Assembly: GCA_040222275.1 (NCBI GenBank)
Contig: JAVKDJ010000099.1
Location: forward strand, 1 to 64,000
Direction: 5' to 3'
From: CAXBNB01 sp040222275
GTDB taxonomy: Bacteria > Bacteroidota > Bacteroidia > Cytophagales > Cyclobacteriaceae
Length of the DNA stretch: 64,000 bases
Positions within the stretch are counted from its first letter, which is position 1. Each line of letters begins with the position of its first letter. Shown here one piece after another: positions 30,690 to 40,141 of the stretch. Under the pieces are notes generated by a model. It did not search any database and was not told where the DNA came from. It saw nothing but the letters and a program-made list of their open reading frames with translations. A program made the translations under genes and the position numbers.

Positions 30690-33008
30690 TTACTTCTTCC
30701 TGCCCCTTTTCTTGTCAGGTGTTTTTTCTGCCAGTTCAAAGCATTCCTGATATGTAAGCTCTGTAGGCTCTTTGCCTTTCGGGATTTTTACGTTTTTCTT
30801 TTCGAACTTGATATATGGGCCCCATCGACCGTTCAGCACCTGAACATCCGGATTTTCATCAAATCCTTTGATGAATTTTTCCGCATCAGACTTTCGCTTG
30901 GCTTCAATGAGTTCTATGGCCTCATCATAAGTAATTTCGAGCGGGTCTTTATCTTTAGGGATCGAAACGAATTTCCCATCGTGACGAATATACGGGCCAA
31001 ACCTTCCTATAGCAGCTACTACCACTTTGTCTTCGTATTCCCCAAGCTGGCGGGGCAATTTGAACAGTTCCAATGCTTCTTCGAGCGTAATATTCTCGAG
31101 AAACTGCCCTTTTCGCAAACTTGCATATTGTGGTTTCTCTGCACCTTCCTCTTCACTAAATTCCCCGATCTGTACCATGGCCCCAAACCTTCCAAGACGG
31201 GCTATTATGGGTTTACCTGATTCCGGGTGGTTGCCCAGGTTTCTCTGTTGTCCTACTTCTGATCGCTCCAGGGATTCTGTGGATTCTACTTTTTCATGAA
31301 AACCAGAATAAAACGATTCTATCATTTTGTTCCATGTCTTATGCCCACTCGCTATTTCGTCAAATTCTTTTTCTACATTGGCTGTAAACGAGTAATCGGT
31401 AATATTCGAAAAATGCTCCACCAAAAAATCGTTCACCACCATGGCTATATTGGTAGGGAAGAGTTTATTCTTTTCCGCCCCGGTAATCTCTTTTTTGTCG
31501 TTTACCTGTACTGCATCCTTTTTCAAAACTACCTCTTTGTAAGCCCTCTCATACCCTTCCCGGGCTTCTTTCACCACATAGTCTCGCTTCTGTATGGTAG
31601 ATATGGTAGGTGCATAAGTAGATGGACGCCCTATGCCCATTTCTTCGAGCTTCTTCACCAAACTGGCCTCTGTGTATCTGGCCGGATGCCTCGTAAAGCC
31701 CTCTTTGGCTTTCATTTCGTTCAAATCCAACTGTTGTCCAATATTCAGTGGAGGCAACATGCCCTTTTGCTCGCTCTCACCATTTTCATCATCGGTTGAC
31801 TCGGTATATACTTTCAGAAAACCTTCAAACTTTATCACCTCCCCTGTTGCCACCAGGTTGTCATCCTGAGTGGAAATGTCAATAGTTGCCACCGTTTTCT
31901 CGATTTGGGCATCAGACATTTGCGATGCAATTGCCCTCTTCCAGATCAAGTCATACAACTTGTTTTCCCTATCGTCTTTTCCAGCGGAGCTCACATTAAA
32001 ATCAGTGGGGCGAATAGCCTCATGAGCTTCCTGTGCCGATTGGTTTTTGGTTTTGAAAACCCGTGTTTTTGAGAATTCCGGGCCATAATTATTTTCAATG
32101 GCCTGTTTGGCCCCTGCCAATGCCTCCTCCGAGAGGTTCAATGAGTCCGTTCTCATATAGGAAATCTTTCCAGCTTCGTACAGCTTCTGGGCCACACTCA
32201 TGGTCATACCCACAGGAAAGCCCAACTTCCGACTGGCCTCCTGCTGCAATGTAGAAGTAGTAAATGGAGGTGCCGGGGATTTTTTCGCCGGTTTTTTCTC
32301 CAGGTTTTTTATGGTGTACCCTGCCCCAACACAACCCTTCAAAAAAGCTTCTGCCTCTTCGAGGGTCTTTAGTTTTTTAGGAAGTTCAGCTGTCAACACC
32401 TTGCCCCCGTCCAAAAGAAACTCTGCTGTAATCTTAAAAGACGAAGTACTTTTAAACTGATCTATTTCACGCTCACGTTCCACCACCAACCTTACAGCAA
32501 CGGACTGCACCCTTCCGGCAGACAATCCGGTTTTAATTTTTTTCCACAAAATAGGCGACAGCTCAAAACCTACCAGTCTATCCAGCACCCTTCTGGCCTG
32601 CTGCGCATTTACCAGGTCTTCGTCTATTCCCCTTGGGTTGTCTATAGCCTTGGAAATGGCACTTTTGGTAATTTCGTGAAAAACTATTCGCCTTGTACTA
32701 GCATCTTTCAACTTCAGGGCTTCCTTTAGGTGCCATGAAATGGCCTCACCCTCTCGGTCATCATCACTGGCCAGGAAGACCATGTCCGAAACCTTCACTT
32801 CCTTTTTTAGCTGGCTGATGACTTCCTTTTTATCTTTTGAAACCTCATAGGTAGGCAAAAATCCATTTTCGATATCAATGGCGTTGTTGCCTTTGGGCAA
32901 ATCTCGTACATGCCCGTAACTAGACATCACTTTATAATCCTTTCCCAGGTAGCCTTCTATCGTTTTGGCCTTGGCCGGTGACTCTACTATTACTAAATTC
33001 TGAGGCAT
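30690..33008 (-). CDS. topA: DNA topoisomerase I (type IA)
   Basis: The 772-residue protein begins with a TOPRIM domain: VIVESPAKAKTIEGYLG and the acidic SDDDREGE (residues 81-88). GLSAGRVQSVAVRLV and the catalytic tyrosine in ISYMRTDS (Tyr284) follow. The C-terminus lacks four-cysteine zinc fingers. In their place are at least three glycine/basic repeats of the TOPRIM C-terminal type (for example GRFGPYIRHDG and NGRWGPYIKFE) and a KRGRKK tail. It relaxes negative supercoils. The gene is single and transcribed away from the SixA-like phosphatase. Confidence 0.95.
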   Translation of the reverse strand: MPQNLVIVESPAKAKTIEGYLGKDYKVMSSYGHVRDLPKGNNAIDIENGFLPTYEVSKDKKEVISQLKKEVKVSDMVFLASDDDREGEAISWHLKEALKLKDASTRRIVFHEITKSAISKAIDNPRGIDEDLVNAQQARRVLDRLVGFELSPILWKKIKTGLSAGRVQSVAVRLVVEREREIDQFKSTSSFKITAEFLLDGGKVLTAELPKKLKTLEEAEAFLKGCVGAGYTIKNLEKKPAKKSPAPPFTTSTLQQEASRKLGFPVGMTMSVAQKLYEAGKISYMRTDSLNLSEEALAGAKQAIENNYGPEFSKTRVFKTKNQSAQEAHEAIRPTDFNVSSAGKDDRENKLYDLIWKRAIASQMSDAQIEKTVATIDISTQDDNLVATGEVIKFEGFLKVYTESTDDENGESEQKGMLPPLNIGQQLDLNEMKAKEGFTRHPARYTEASLVKKLEEMGIGRPSTYAPTISTIQKRDYVVKEAREGYERAYKEVVLKKDAVQVNDKKEITGAEKNKLFPTNIAMVVNDFLVEHFSNITDYSFTANVEKEFDEIASGHKTWNKMIESFYSGFHEKVESTESLERSEVGQQRNLGNHPESGKPIIARLGRFGAMVQIGEFSEEEGAEKPQYASLRKGQFLENITLEEALELFKLPRQLGEYEDKVVVAAIGRFGPYIRHDGKFVSIPKDKDPLEITYDEAIELIEAKRKSDAEKFIKGFDENPDVQVLNGRWGPYIKFEKKNVKIPKGKEPTELTYQECFELAEKTPDKKRGRKK

Positions 33009-33123
33009 ATATTTGTCGTCCTATTGGTTAAAAACGCCAAATATCATTAAAAAAAATCAATTTAAGCAAAAACAAATTTTTAAAATCCGATATATTGCCT
33101 GTAAATCAACAGGGGAATTTTCC

Positions 33124-33618
33124 ATGGCAAAAGAAATATTTTTGATCAGGCATGCCCATGCAGAAGACATGCAAAGGGACACAAAAGACATTGACAGGGT
33201 GCTGACCGACGATGGGTGCCAGGATGCCATGAGGATGGGAAAACTGCTGGCAAAAAATGGGCATATCCCGGACTTGATTTTGTCCAGTGTAGCCGAAAGG
33301 GCCCGGGAAACTACCAAATATTTTTGCGAACAGCTGGGCACAGAATTGGAAAAAGTTGTTTTCGCCGAAGACCTATATGAATCCTCCGTGAGGCTCCTGC
33401 TGGGCACTATCTGTAAAACCCCAGACCAATACCATAAAATCTACCTGGTGGCCCACAATCCATCGATCAGCTTTCTGGCCGAATCCCTCACAGGGGAAGT
33501 GATCGGTAACATGGCGCCCGGGGCAGTTGTATATCTTGAGTCGGACATAACCTCCTGGCAGGAAGTCTCTCAAAACAGCTTCCACATGCGCCAATTCTTC
33601 GATCCAATCAACCTTTAA
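33124..33618 (+). CDS. SixA-type histidine phosphatase
   Basis: An earlier in-frame start (33013) would add a 37-residue lysine-rich tail. The ATG at 33124 begins MAKEIFLIRHAHAED, where the phosphatase motif R-H-A (Arg9, His10) is at the expected place, so I chose it. The 164-residue length fits SixA. DGCQDAMRMG, SSVAERARETT and VAHNPSISFL complete the histidine-phosphatase fold. SixA proteins dephosphorylate phosphohistidine on HPt or PTS-type proteins; the target here is unknown. It is divergent to topA, with the promoter region lying between them. Confidence 0.85.
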   Translation: MAKEIFLIRHAHAEDMQRDTKDIDRVLTDDGCQDAMRMGKLLAKNGHIPDLILSSVAERARETTKYFCEQLGTELEKVVFAEDLYESSVRLLLGTICKTPDQYHKIYLVAHNPSISFLAESLTGEVIGNMAPGAVVYLESDITSWQEVSQNSFHMRQFFDPINL

Positions 33619-33635
33619 GTGCAATCCTGTAGGCA

Positions 33636-34205
33636 TTACAGGCCCATTAAAAAATCCCTAAACTCCTGGGTGTCATATTTGGCCATACCCGTCTTCTTGG
33701 CTACAATTTTCCCTGCCGGGGAGATTATAAATGTAGTAGGAATGGAATTGGTACTGAAAACGGCTGGCAAACGGGAAGTTGCAGCGTAAACAGGAAAGTC
33801 ATAAGATTTCCTTTCAGAAAAGTCAATCGCCGAATCAAAATCCTTGTCTCTGGAAAGCATTACGAATGCTATGTTTTCCCCTTTCAGCTTACCATAAAGT
33901 TCGTTGATGTCAGGCATCTCAGCCACACAGGGTGGACACCATGTAGCCCACAGGTTCAAAAAAACTGTTTTGCCCTTGAATTCGGTGAAAGACAGGGCCC
34001 TCCCCTCTTCATCTATCAACTCAAAATCATAGGAAGTCTGCTGCTGTTCGTTTTCCGGGATCAACTCCGGTTTGATAAACCCTGGCGCCAAAACCACTCG
34101 TTGCAGCATACCAACCACTTCGGTGTGCGTGCCCGTAAAATACAATCCCAGGGCAATACCAACCAGCACTATCCATTCAATTATTTCCTTTTTTACCTTT
34201 CCCAT
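33636..34205 (-). CDS. TlpA/ResA-like membrane-anchored thioredoxin
   Basis: The 189-residue protein has an N-terminal membrane anchor (WIVLVGIALGLYF). The thioredoxin fold carries the active site WATWCPPC (Cys90, Cys93) and the later cis-proline segment IPTTFIISPAG. The catalytic domain faces the periplasm. TlpA/ResA-type proteins reduce disulfides in apocytochromes or other exported proteins; no cytochrome maturation genes are adjacent. It converges on the SixA-like gene and is divergent from tex. Confidence 0.85.
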   Translation of the reverse strand: MGKVKKEIIEWIVLVGIALGLYFTGTHTEVVGMLQRVVLAPGFIKPELIPENEQQQTSYDFELIDEEGRALSFTEFKGKTVFLNLWATWCPPCVAEMPDINELYGKLKGENIAFVMLSRDKDFDSAIDFSERKSYDFPVYAATSRLPAVFSTNSIPTTFIISPAGKIVAKKTGMAKYDTQEFRDFLMGL

Positions 34206-34255
34206 TATTGTGGTTTCAACCTAAATTTACTTTTGTATTCAAATTACAAAATCAG

Positions 34256-34294
34256 TTGGAAATTAATTCCATCAAAGTATTATTTTTGGCGCCC
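34256..34294 (+). promoter_or_regulatory. Promoter of tex
   Basis: TATTTTTG (34281-34288) with TTG at 34256-34258 (22-nt spacer) is an exact -7 consensus. A second exact box, TACTTTTG (34228-34235), with TTG 34208-34210 lies 53 bp upstream and could be an alternative start. Confidence 0.5.
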
Positions 34295-34346
34295 GTTTAC
34301 GAAAAGCACTTTTCATTTTTAACAATATCAAAACAATAAAATCTAT

Positions 34347-36593
34347 ATGAGTTCAAATTACGCATCAGTTATAGCAAGCGAAAGGCAGATAAGCGACAGA
34401 CAGGTCAAAGCTGTAATTGAATTGTTGGAAGAGGGTGGTACTGTTCCTTTTATTTCGAGGTACCGGAAGGAAAAAACCGGTAACCTGGATGAGGTTGAAA
34501 TTTCTTATATAAAAGACAGGTTGGCCAAGCTCATTGAATTTGACAAAAGAAAAGAAGCCATACTCAAATCCATAGAGGAGCAAGGCAAGCTTACCGACGA
34601 ACTCAAATCGAAAATAGAAGCCACCAGTACGCTTGCGGTATTAGAAGACATTTACTTACCCTACAAACCAAAAAGAAAAACGAAAGGGTCAGTGGCCAAA
34701 GAAAAAGGGCTGGAACCACTGGCCAAAGATATCTTTGAGCAGACCAATCTGGACATCTTTTCACTGGCCGATAAATTTGTCAATGAAGAAAAAGAGGTGA
34801 ATTCTACCGAAGATGCCTTGCAGGGCGCCAGGGATATCATTGCCGAATGGGTAAATGAAGATGCGGAAATAAGGGCAGGTTTACGTAAAATGTTTCTGGA
34901 AAAGGGAATACTCACATCAAAAGTGATGAAGGGCAAAGAAGCCGACGGCCAGAAGTATAAAGATTATTTCGAACTGGAAGAGCCTATTAAGGGCGTGCCG
35001 TCGCACAGGTTGCTGGCCATGAGACGCGGGGAAAAAGAAATGATCTTGTCATTGGACATCTGCCCAAACGAAGAAGAAGCTATTGTTTCTATTGAAAAGA
35101 AGGTGGTGAAATCAGACAATGATGCTGGAGATCAGGTAAAACTGGCAGTAAAAGATGCCTACAAACGACTTTTGAAGCCATCGATGGAAACGGAGGTGCG
35201 GCTGGATTCGAAACTCAAGGCCGATGAAGAAGCCATTCATGTATTTGCCGAAAATCTCAAGCAGTTATTGTTGTCTCCAGCTTTAGGACAAAGAAATGTG
35301 ATGGCCATTGACCCGGGCTTTCGTACCGGCTGTAAAGTAGTGTGCCTGGACAGACAAGGAATGCTTCAAAAATTTGATGCCATTTATCCTCATCCACCTC
35401 AAAACAGGAAAATGGAGGCAGGTGAAACCATCAAAAACCTGATCAAACAATATCAGATTGAAGCCATCGCCATCGGAAACGGAACAGCCGGCAGGGAATC
35501 CGAGCAATTCGTGAAAACGCTGGGCCTGGATGCCTCCATTACCATAGCCATGGTAAACGAAAGTGGCGCCTCCATCTATTCAGCTTCTGAAGTAGCCCGG
35601 GAAGAGTTCCCAAATGAAGACCTTACCGTGAGGGGATCTGTCTCCATTGGCAGGCGTATGATGGACCCTCTGGCCGAGCTGGTGAAGATAGATGCCAAGT
35701 CGATCGGTGTAGGCCAATACCAGCACGACGTGGACCAGGTATTGCTCAAAAGAAACCTCGACGAAGTAGTAGAAAGTTGTGTAAACGCCGTTGGCGTAGA
35801 ATTGAACACTGCCAGCAAACAGCTACTCACCTATGTAGCAGGATTGGGGCCGCAATTGGCCGAAAATATTGTAAAATTCAGAAATGAGAATGGCCCATTC
35901 AAAGACAGGGCGGCTTTGAAAAAGGTACCAAGGCTGGGGGACAAGGCTTTCGAGCAGGCAGCAGGGTTTCTTAGAATAAGGGAAAGTGACAATGTGCTTG
36001 ACAGGAGTGCCGTGCACCCGGAAAGGTATGGTACAGTAGAATCAATGGCCAGGGATTTGAACTGCCGTGTGGAAGATTTGGTGAAAAACGAAACCGAAAG
36101 AAAGAAAATAAAACTCGAAAAATATGTCTCTGATGATTTTGGCTTGCCAACCCTGAAAGACATCCTTTCAGAATTGGCCAAACCGGGCAGGGACCCAAGG
36201 GATAAGTTCGAATCGTTCAGTTTCGAAGAAGGGATCAATGACGTAACAGACCTTAAAGTCGGCATGAAAATTCCAGGCATAGTCACCAATATTACCAAAT
36301 TTGGGGCGTTTGTTGACGTAGGAGTCCATCAGGATGGATTGGTCCACATCAGTCAAATCGCTGATAAATTTGTGAAAGACCCGGCTGAGGTGGTAAAGCT
36401 CCAGCAAAAAGTAATGGTGACAGTTACCGAAGTAAATATTGAACAAAAAAGGATCTCCCTCTCCCTGAAAGCCGACCCGTTCAAGAAATCTTTCCAAAAA
36501 GGGGGAGGAAAACCAAAACCAAAAGCCAAACCCAGGGAAGACGATTTTCAGAGCAAATTGGGAATGCTCAAGGGAAAATTTAATGGAAGTTGA
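34347..36593 (+). CDS. tex: Tex family RNA-binding transcription accessory protein
   Basis: The 748-residue protein has the full Tex layout: an N-terminal helical region (SERQISDRQVKAVIELLEEG, FISRYRKEKTG), a YqgF/RNase H-like domain starting VMAIDPGFRTGCK near residue 318, a helix-hairpin-helix region (LNTASKQLLTYVAGLGPQLA), and a C-terminal S1 RNA-binding domain (VTNITKFGAFVDVGVHQDGL) near residues 640-710. A lysine-rich tail follows. Tex proteins bind nucleic acids and influence transcription elongation; the family is near-universal in bacteria. Monocistronic. Confidence 0.93.
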   Translation: MSSNYASVIASERQISDRQVKAVIELLEEGGTVPFISRYRKEKTGNLDEVEISYIKDRLAKLIEFDKRKEAILKSIEEQGKLTDELKSKIEATSTLAVLEDIYLPYKPKRKTKGSVAKEKGLEPLAKDIFEQTNLDIFSLADKFVNEEKEVNSTEDALQGARDIIAEWVNEDAEIRAGLRKMFLEKGILTSKVMKGKEADGQKYKDYFELEEPIKGVPSHRLLAMRRGEKEMILSLDICPNEEEAIVSIEKKVVKSDNDAGDQVKLAVKDAYKRLLKPSMETEVRLDSKLKADEEAIHVFAENLKQLLLSPALGQRNVMAIDPGFRTGCKVVCLDRQGMLQKFDAIYPHPPQNRKMEAGETIKNLIKQYQIEAIAIGNGTAGRESEQFVKTLGLDASITIAMVNESGASIYSASEVAREEFPNEDLTVRGSVSIGRRMMDPLAELVKIDAKSIGVGQYQHDVDQVLLKRNLDEVVESCVNAVGVELNTASKQLLTYVAGLGPQLAENIVKFRNENGPFKDRAALKKVPRLGDKAFEQAAGFLRIRESDNVLDRSAVHPERYGTVESMARDLNCRVEDLVKNETERKKIKLEKYVSDDFGLPTLKDILSELAKPGRDPRDKFESFSFEEGINDVTDLKVGMKIPGIVTNITKFGAFVDVGVHQDGLVHISQIADKFVKDPAEVVKLQQKVMVTVTEVNIEQKRISLSLKADPFKKSFQKGGGKPKPKAKPREDDFQSKLGMLKGKFNGS

Positions 36594-36617
36594 TATTTTT
36601 CTTTAATTTAGGATCAT

Positions 36618-36649
36618 AAGTGGGGTCTCGGTAAAGTCCGCCCCCACTT
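36618..36649. terminator. Hairpin after tex
   Basis: AAGTGGGG (36618-36625) and CCCCACTT (36642-36649) form a perfect 8-bp stem with a 16-nt loop, 25 nt after the tex stop and before the next gene. There is no T run, so it may be a weak terminator or an RNA-processing structure. Confidence 0.4.
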
Positions 36650-36667
36650 GACAAAATTTTGAATGCT

Positions 36668-38530
36668 ATGAAATACACCAGCCTGTTCACCCTTTTGACC
36701 ATACTTATAATACTTGCTCCAAGTGTTTCTTTTAGTCAAAAAATGAAGTACAAAGATATATTTCCACTAATCAAGGAAAAAAACTACGAAACGGCCATTC
36801 CTCAAATCGATGGGTTCCTTAGGGATTCTAAAAATGCCGACCATGCCAATGCACACCTGCAAAAAGGGCTCTATTTCGAGCAGCAAATTGAGGGTTACCA
36901 TATCATCTCGGATTCTACCATTCTACTGGAAAAATGTGATTCGGCGATTCATTTTTTGACCAAAGCCAAATCATTGATAACCGATAAAGAATTGAGGAAA
37001 AACGATGAATATTACCAGGATTTCTACAGGAGGGACTTGAGGACGGGTGAATTTGGCATCAAGCTTTCGGATGTACATCTGGACATAGAAAAGAAAATAG
37101 AGGCTTTGCAAAATCTCGACAACTACGCCAAGCAAATTCATAAAAACCTGGAAATTGCCGATAGAAACTATAAAGTTTCGAATGAACAATACCGCCACCT
37201 TACCACACTATACAAAAACGAAAATGACTTTGTGCTGATGTCCAGCGAGGAAGAAAAAAATGAGCTACAGGGCATGGTTGACAGGACAGACTCTATCCGT
37301 ATAGCCATTGACAATGTGAGGGATGCAGTAAGCAAACTGGGTAGAAAAGGCTATAGCCCGGAAATCAACTTTATTGAAATAAGCCAGTTTGGTAGTGACG
37401 GAAAATCTCCTGCAAACTTTTATCAAAACGACATTGAAGCCTGGGACTATCTTGCCTGGGCCGAAAACGTGCAACAGAAAATAAGAATAGATGTCAACCG
37501 TGCCAGGGACAACCTACTTTCAACTTATGAGGAGCTAAAATCAAAATTTGACCTGGTGAAAATTGGCGGTGGCATCAGCGAAGATGAACTGGCTACCACG
37601 CTAGATCCTGTACTAAAAAAACAATTGAGGGAACTTGACCCAAATCCCTTGCCGGAAAAGCTACTCAACATATTGATCAACCACACCAAGTTCGAGTTTA
37701 TCACCAACGAAAACCTGAACACCAAACTTGCCGATGAGGCAGATGTAAACTACCAACTGGCTGTCACTGACAGCATCAACAACATGATCAGGACCATATC
37801 CACTCAGGCTTCAACGCTGGTGGAACCTTTCACCACTGAAGGTGCCAAAAAATACCCTAACCTGGTGGAAAACCACTATGGCGGAGAGTTTGGACTGATC
37901 AAATACAGAAAAAAAATTGAGGAGCAGTTTGAACGTGAAAAAAACAAGTGGGCAGAGTTGCAGTCTTATTGGAAGGAAAAAAGTATATGGGGTGTGAGCG
38001 AAGATGCCGCCGACTCCATTTATCTGATTGCCAGGACAGATAGCACCTATACAGCCATGGAACTGTCCAAATACTACACCCTTGCGGTGACCACTGATGA
38101 TTCGGCCAACATATATGCACTAGGGCTTGAGTTCACAGGAAACAAGGATAAGGGCTATCTGGCAAAGGTTGGCAATGACAGGACAATCAAATGGAAGGTA
38201 AACTTTGATCTTAATAATTTCCAGTATGACGATGAAGTCCTCAGGGTAAATGGTGCTTATGCCCCCACCGCAGAAGGAGACATTTCAGGGTATATCTACA
38301 GCAGCGTTCCAGAATCGAAAAACAATTTTATTTTGGTCAACAGCTCCAAACAGGGGCAACTCAACTGGGCAACAGCAGTAAAAATAACCAATGAACCAGT
38401 ATCTATAAATTTCAACGATATTGTGAAAGAAACCAATGTCTTCCTTATGGATGAAGCAGCCCTGGAAACATACGATGGTGACGACCCGATTTATATTGTA
38501 TTCGACAGAAAAGGGACAAAGGTCAGGTAG
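36668..38530 (+). CDS. Large secreted protein of unknown function
   Basis: A TTG at 36659 is possible but the ATG at 36668 directly begins the signal peptide (LLTILIILAPSVSFSQ), giving 620 residues. The mature part is mostly helical, starting with a tetratricopeptide-like stretch (KNYETAIPQIDGFLRDSKNA, HLQKGLYFEQQIEGY) with coiled-coil character around residues 130-220. The C-terminal 150 residues look beta-rich. I do not recognise the family. It is followed after 6 nt by a small lipoprotein gene, so the two may act together in the periplasm or outer membrane. Confidence 0.7.
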   Translation: MKYTSLFTLLTILIILAPSVSFSQKMKYKDIFPLIKEKNYETAIPQIDGFLRDSKNADHANAHLQKGLYFEQQIEGYHIISDSTILLEKCDSAIHFLTKAKSLITDKELRKNDEYYQDFYRRDLRTGEFGIKLSDVHLDIEKKIEALQNLDNYAKQIHKNLEIADRNYKVSNEQYRHLTTLYKNENDFVLMSSEEEKNELQGMVDRTDSIRIAIDNVRDAVSKLGRKGYSPEINFIEISQFGSDGKSPANFYQNDIEAWDYLAWAENVQQKIRIDVNRARDNLLSTYEELKSKFDLVKIGGGISEDELATTLDPVLKKQLRELDPNPLPEKLLNILINHTKFEFITNENLNTKLADEADVNYQLAVTDSINNMIRTISTQASTLVEPFTTEGAKKYPNLVENHYGGEFGLIKYRKKIEEQFEREKNKWAELQSYWKEKSIWGVSEDAADSIYLIARTDSTYTAMELSKYYTLAVTTDDSANIYALGLEFTGNKDKGYLAKVGNDRTIKWKVNFDLNNFQYDDEVLRVNGAYAPTAEGDISGYIYSSVPESKNNFILVNSSKQGQLNWATAVKITNEPVSINFNDIVKETNVFLMDEAALETYDGDDPIYIVFDRKGTKVR

Positions 38531-38536
38531 TATTAA

Positions 38537-39016
38537 ATGAAAACAACTTTTTTAATAATTGCACTTTTTATTGCCTCCTCTATGTTTCTCCCGTCTTGCG
38601 GTACAGGGGATATTTCAAAAGAATTCACCAAAATCCAAGCAGTTAGGTTATTGGCAAGCGACCAGAAAAAAACCTGGGTACGGATGTCCAAAACAGAGGA
38701 TGGACAAAGAGTGGAACTATCCGAATGCGAGCAAAACAACACCCTGGCATTTGAAGTGACGGATTCCGATTCTTTGTTGTACAAATTAGGCCAACCTCCT
38801 GGCTGTACCTCCAATCAAACAGAAGCAGACACATTACTCAAAGCCAGTTGGTCATTGTCCCAAAATATCAACCTCATCTCCACCGACACCCTTTTTCTTT
38901 CGGATTTAGAAGGAAGAGCCTTGCCCCCATTCATTATTCAGCAGTTAAGCGCTCGACGACTAAACCTCCTGTTTATGGATCAGGATAAACTGACAACAGA
39001 GGAATATACCTTTTAG
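38537..39016 (+). CDS. Small lipoprotein of unknown function
   Basis: The 159-residue protein has a lipobox (SSMFLPSC, Cys21). The rest is a small mixed domain with no recognised motif (for example WVRMSKTEDGQRVELSECEQ). It begins 6 nt after the stop of the large secreted protein and most likely shares its transcript. It may be an accessory subunit of that protein. Confidence 0.6.
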   Translation: MKTTFLIIALFIASSMFLPSCGTGDISKEFTKIQAVRLLASDQKKTWVRMSKTEDGQRVELSECEQNNTLAFEVTDSDSLLYKLGQPPGCTSNQTEADTLLKASWSLSQNINLISTDTLFLSDLEGRALPPFIIQQLSARRLNLLFMDQDKLTTEEYTF

Positions 39017-39021
39017 CGTGA

Positions 39022-39477
39022 TCAACTCTTCAACCTCGGATCAAAAGGTTCAGGTTTCACCGAAATCAGTTTAATAGATTTATAAAAATCCGGATGCCGA
39101 ACATTGATAAGGTAGTTAAATTCTGAATGTGATTGTGCGGAAGGTACCCTAATCAATAGCCTGCCGGCATCCAGTAAATGTTGTTTCAACAAGGAAGACA
39201 GGGAGGCAGGATAAGGTTTTTTAAACCAGTCTTCCGGAAGATACTTTAACGGCATATCATAAAGCGGTACACTATCGTCAATTTCTATTGACATGCAAAT
39301 CCTTTTGATCGGCAGGGCACCTTCATTGGCCAGTATTTCCAATTTAGCCAGGGAAATGGCAGGAGATGTATATATGATCCATTGGCCTTTTTTATTCCAT
39401 CTCCCATCACCATGCAATGTGCCTTCTGGAGGCCATACCTCACGGTATTTCCATTTGTCAAGGTGATAAACAATCAT
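39022..39477 (-). CDS. RES-domain toxin (NAD-consuming)
   Basis: The 151-residue protein is a RES-domain protein: R-E-V-W near the N-terminus, GRWNKKGQWIIYTSPAISLAKLE (residues 25-47) with the conserved Arg and Tyr, and a late SAQSHSEFNYLIN (around residue 115) that carries the conserved Ser and Asn. RES toxins are NAD phosphorylases or ADP-ribosyl-transfer relatives that deplete cellular NAD. The gene overlaps the upstream Xre antitoxin by 4 nt (ATGA), the usual arrangement for RES-Xre systems. Confidence 0.88.
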   Translation of the reverse strand: MIVYHLDKWKYREVWPPEGTLHGDGRWNKKGQWIIYTSPAISLAKLEILANEGALPIKRICMSIEIDDSVPLYDMPLKYLPEDWFKKPYPASLSSLLKQHLLDAGRLLIRVPSAQSHSEFNYLINVRHPDFYKSIKLISVKPEPFDPRLKS

Positions 39478-39965
39478 CCGTACAATCCATGCTCAATGCG
39501 GGAAAATGCCTTTTCCAACTCCCTTCTTCCCATCCTGGAAGATACAAGCTCAATGGGCTTGATGCCTCCCAGATTGGTATTGCGAGTCTGCATCCATTCA
39601 CTCAAAATGGCCTGATCATCATCAAAAGCCTCGATACCTTTTTGCCATAGGGTAGCAAAATCAGCCAGGGCATCTAAGTTTTTTAAGGAAAGTCTGTCTT
39701 GTTTTATGAGCTCATAATATTTGCTTTTGCTCACACCTACAGCATCCGCAATGGCCTGGGCACTGAGCGAAGTTTCTTCCTGCAAGCCTGTAAGCACATC
39801 ACCTGAAATTTGTGCTTTCCCCAAATCCTGGGGCGACATATCGGCCAAAAAATGAAGGGGCATGGCTGTAGCCATATAGCCAACCACTGGCTCATCCAAT
39901 TTGGGCGCCTTTCCGGATTTGGAAGTGTATTGAGCACTGGCCTGATCTTTTGTTTTCTTTTTCAC
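39474..39965 (-). CDS. Xre/MbcA/ParS-type antitoxin of the RES toxin
   Basis: The frame extends to a TTG at 40025, but the GTG at 39965 is the more plausible start (163 residues, VKKKTKDQASAQYTSKSGKA...). It sits one transcription-start distance from a TATCTTTG box, so the mRNA may be nearly leaderless; this is inference. A central HTH (SLSAQAIADAVGVSKSKYYEL) is followed by a C-terminal DUF2384 toxin-binding part (WQKGIEAFDDDQAILSEWMQ). It represses its own operon and neutralises the RES toxin. Confidence 0.78.
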   Translation of the reverse strand: MKKKTKDQASAQYTSKSGKAPKLDEPVVGYMATAMPLHFLADMSPQDLGKAQISGDVLTGLQEETSLSAQAIADAVGVSKSKYYELIKQDRLSLKNLDALADFATLWQKGIEAFDDDQAILSEWMQTRNTNLGGIKPIELVSSRMGRRELEKAFSRIEHGLYG

Positions 39966-40003
39966 CCTCCAAAGATATGTATTTTTTTGGATAAATTTAT
40001 TCC
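39963..40003 (-). promoter_or_regulatory. Promoter and operator-like palindrome of the RES/Xre operon
   Basis: On the minus strand TATCTTTG (39977-39970) fits TAnnTTTG. About 12 bp upstream, where the -33 element would be, lies GGATAAATTTATTCC on the plus strand (39989-40003), a near-palindrome with one extra base. Its position suggests the Xre antitoxin binds there to block RNA polymerase. No clear TTG is present, so promoter strength may be low. Confidence 0.45.
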
Positions 40004-40091
40004 ATTTATGGATTTTTTTACACAAGATTTAAACAAATATTTTTCACTAAATGGAAAAATTGATAACCCTTAGTTTTTAAAAGTCCGTTAA

Positions 40092-40126
40092 AAAGTAATA
40101 TATAATCTGGCTAACTTTGTACAACA
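40092..40126 (+). promoter_or_regulatory. Promoter of the CBS-domain cysteine synthase gene
   Basis: TAACTTTG (40112-40119) is an exact match to TAnnTTTG, and transcription would start near 40125, 17 nt before the ATG. No clear -33 TTG was found at the usual distance. Confidence 0.45.
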
Positions 40127-40141
40127 ACAAATTTCTCAAAA

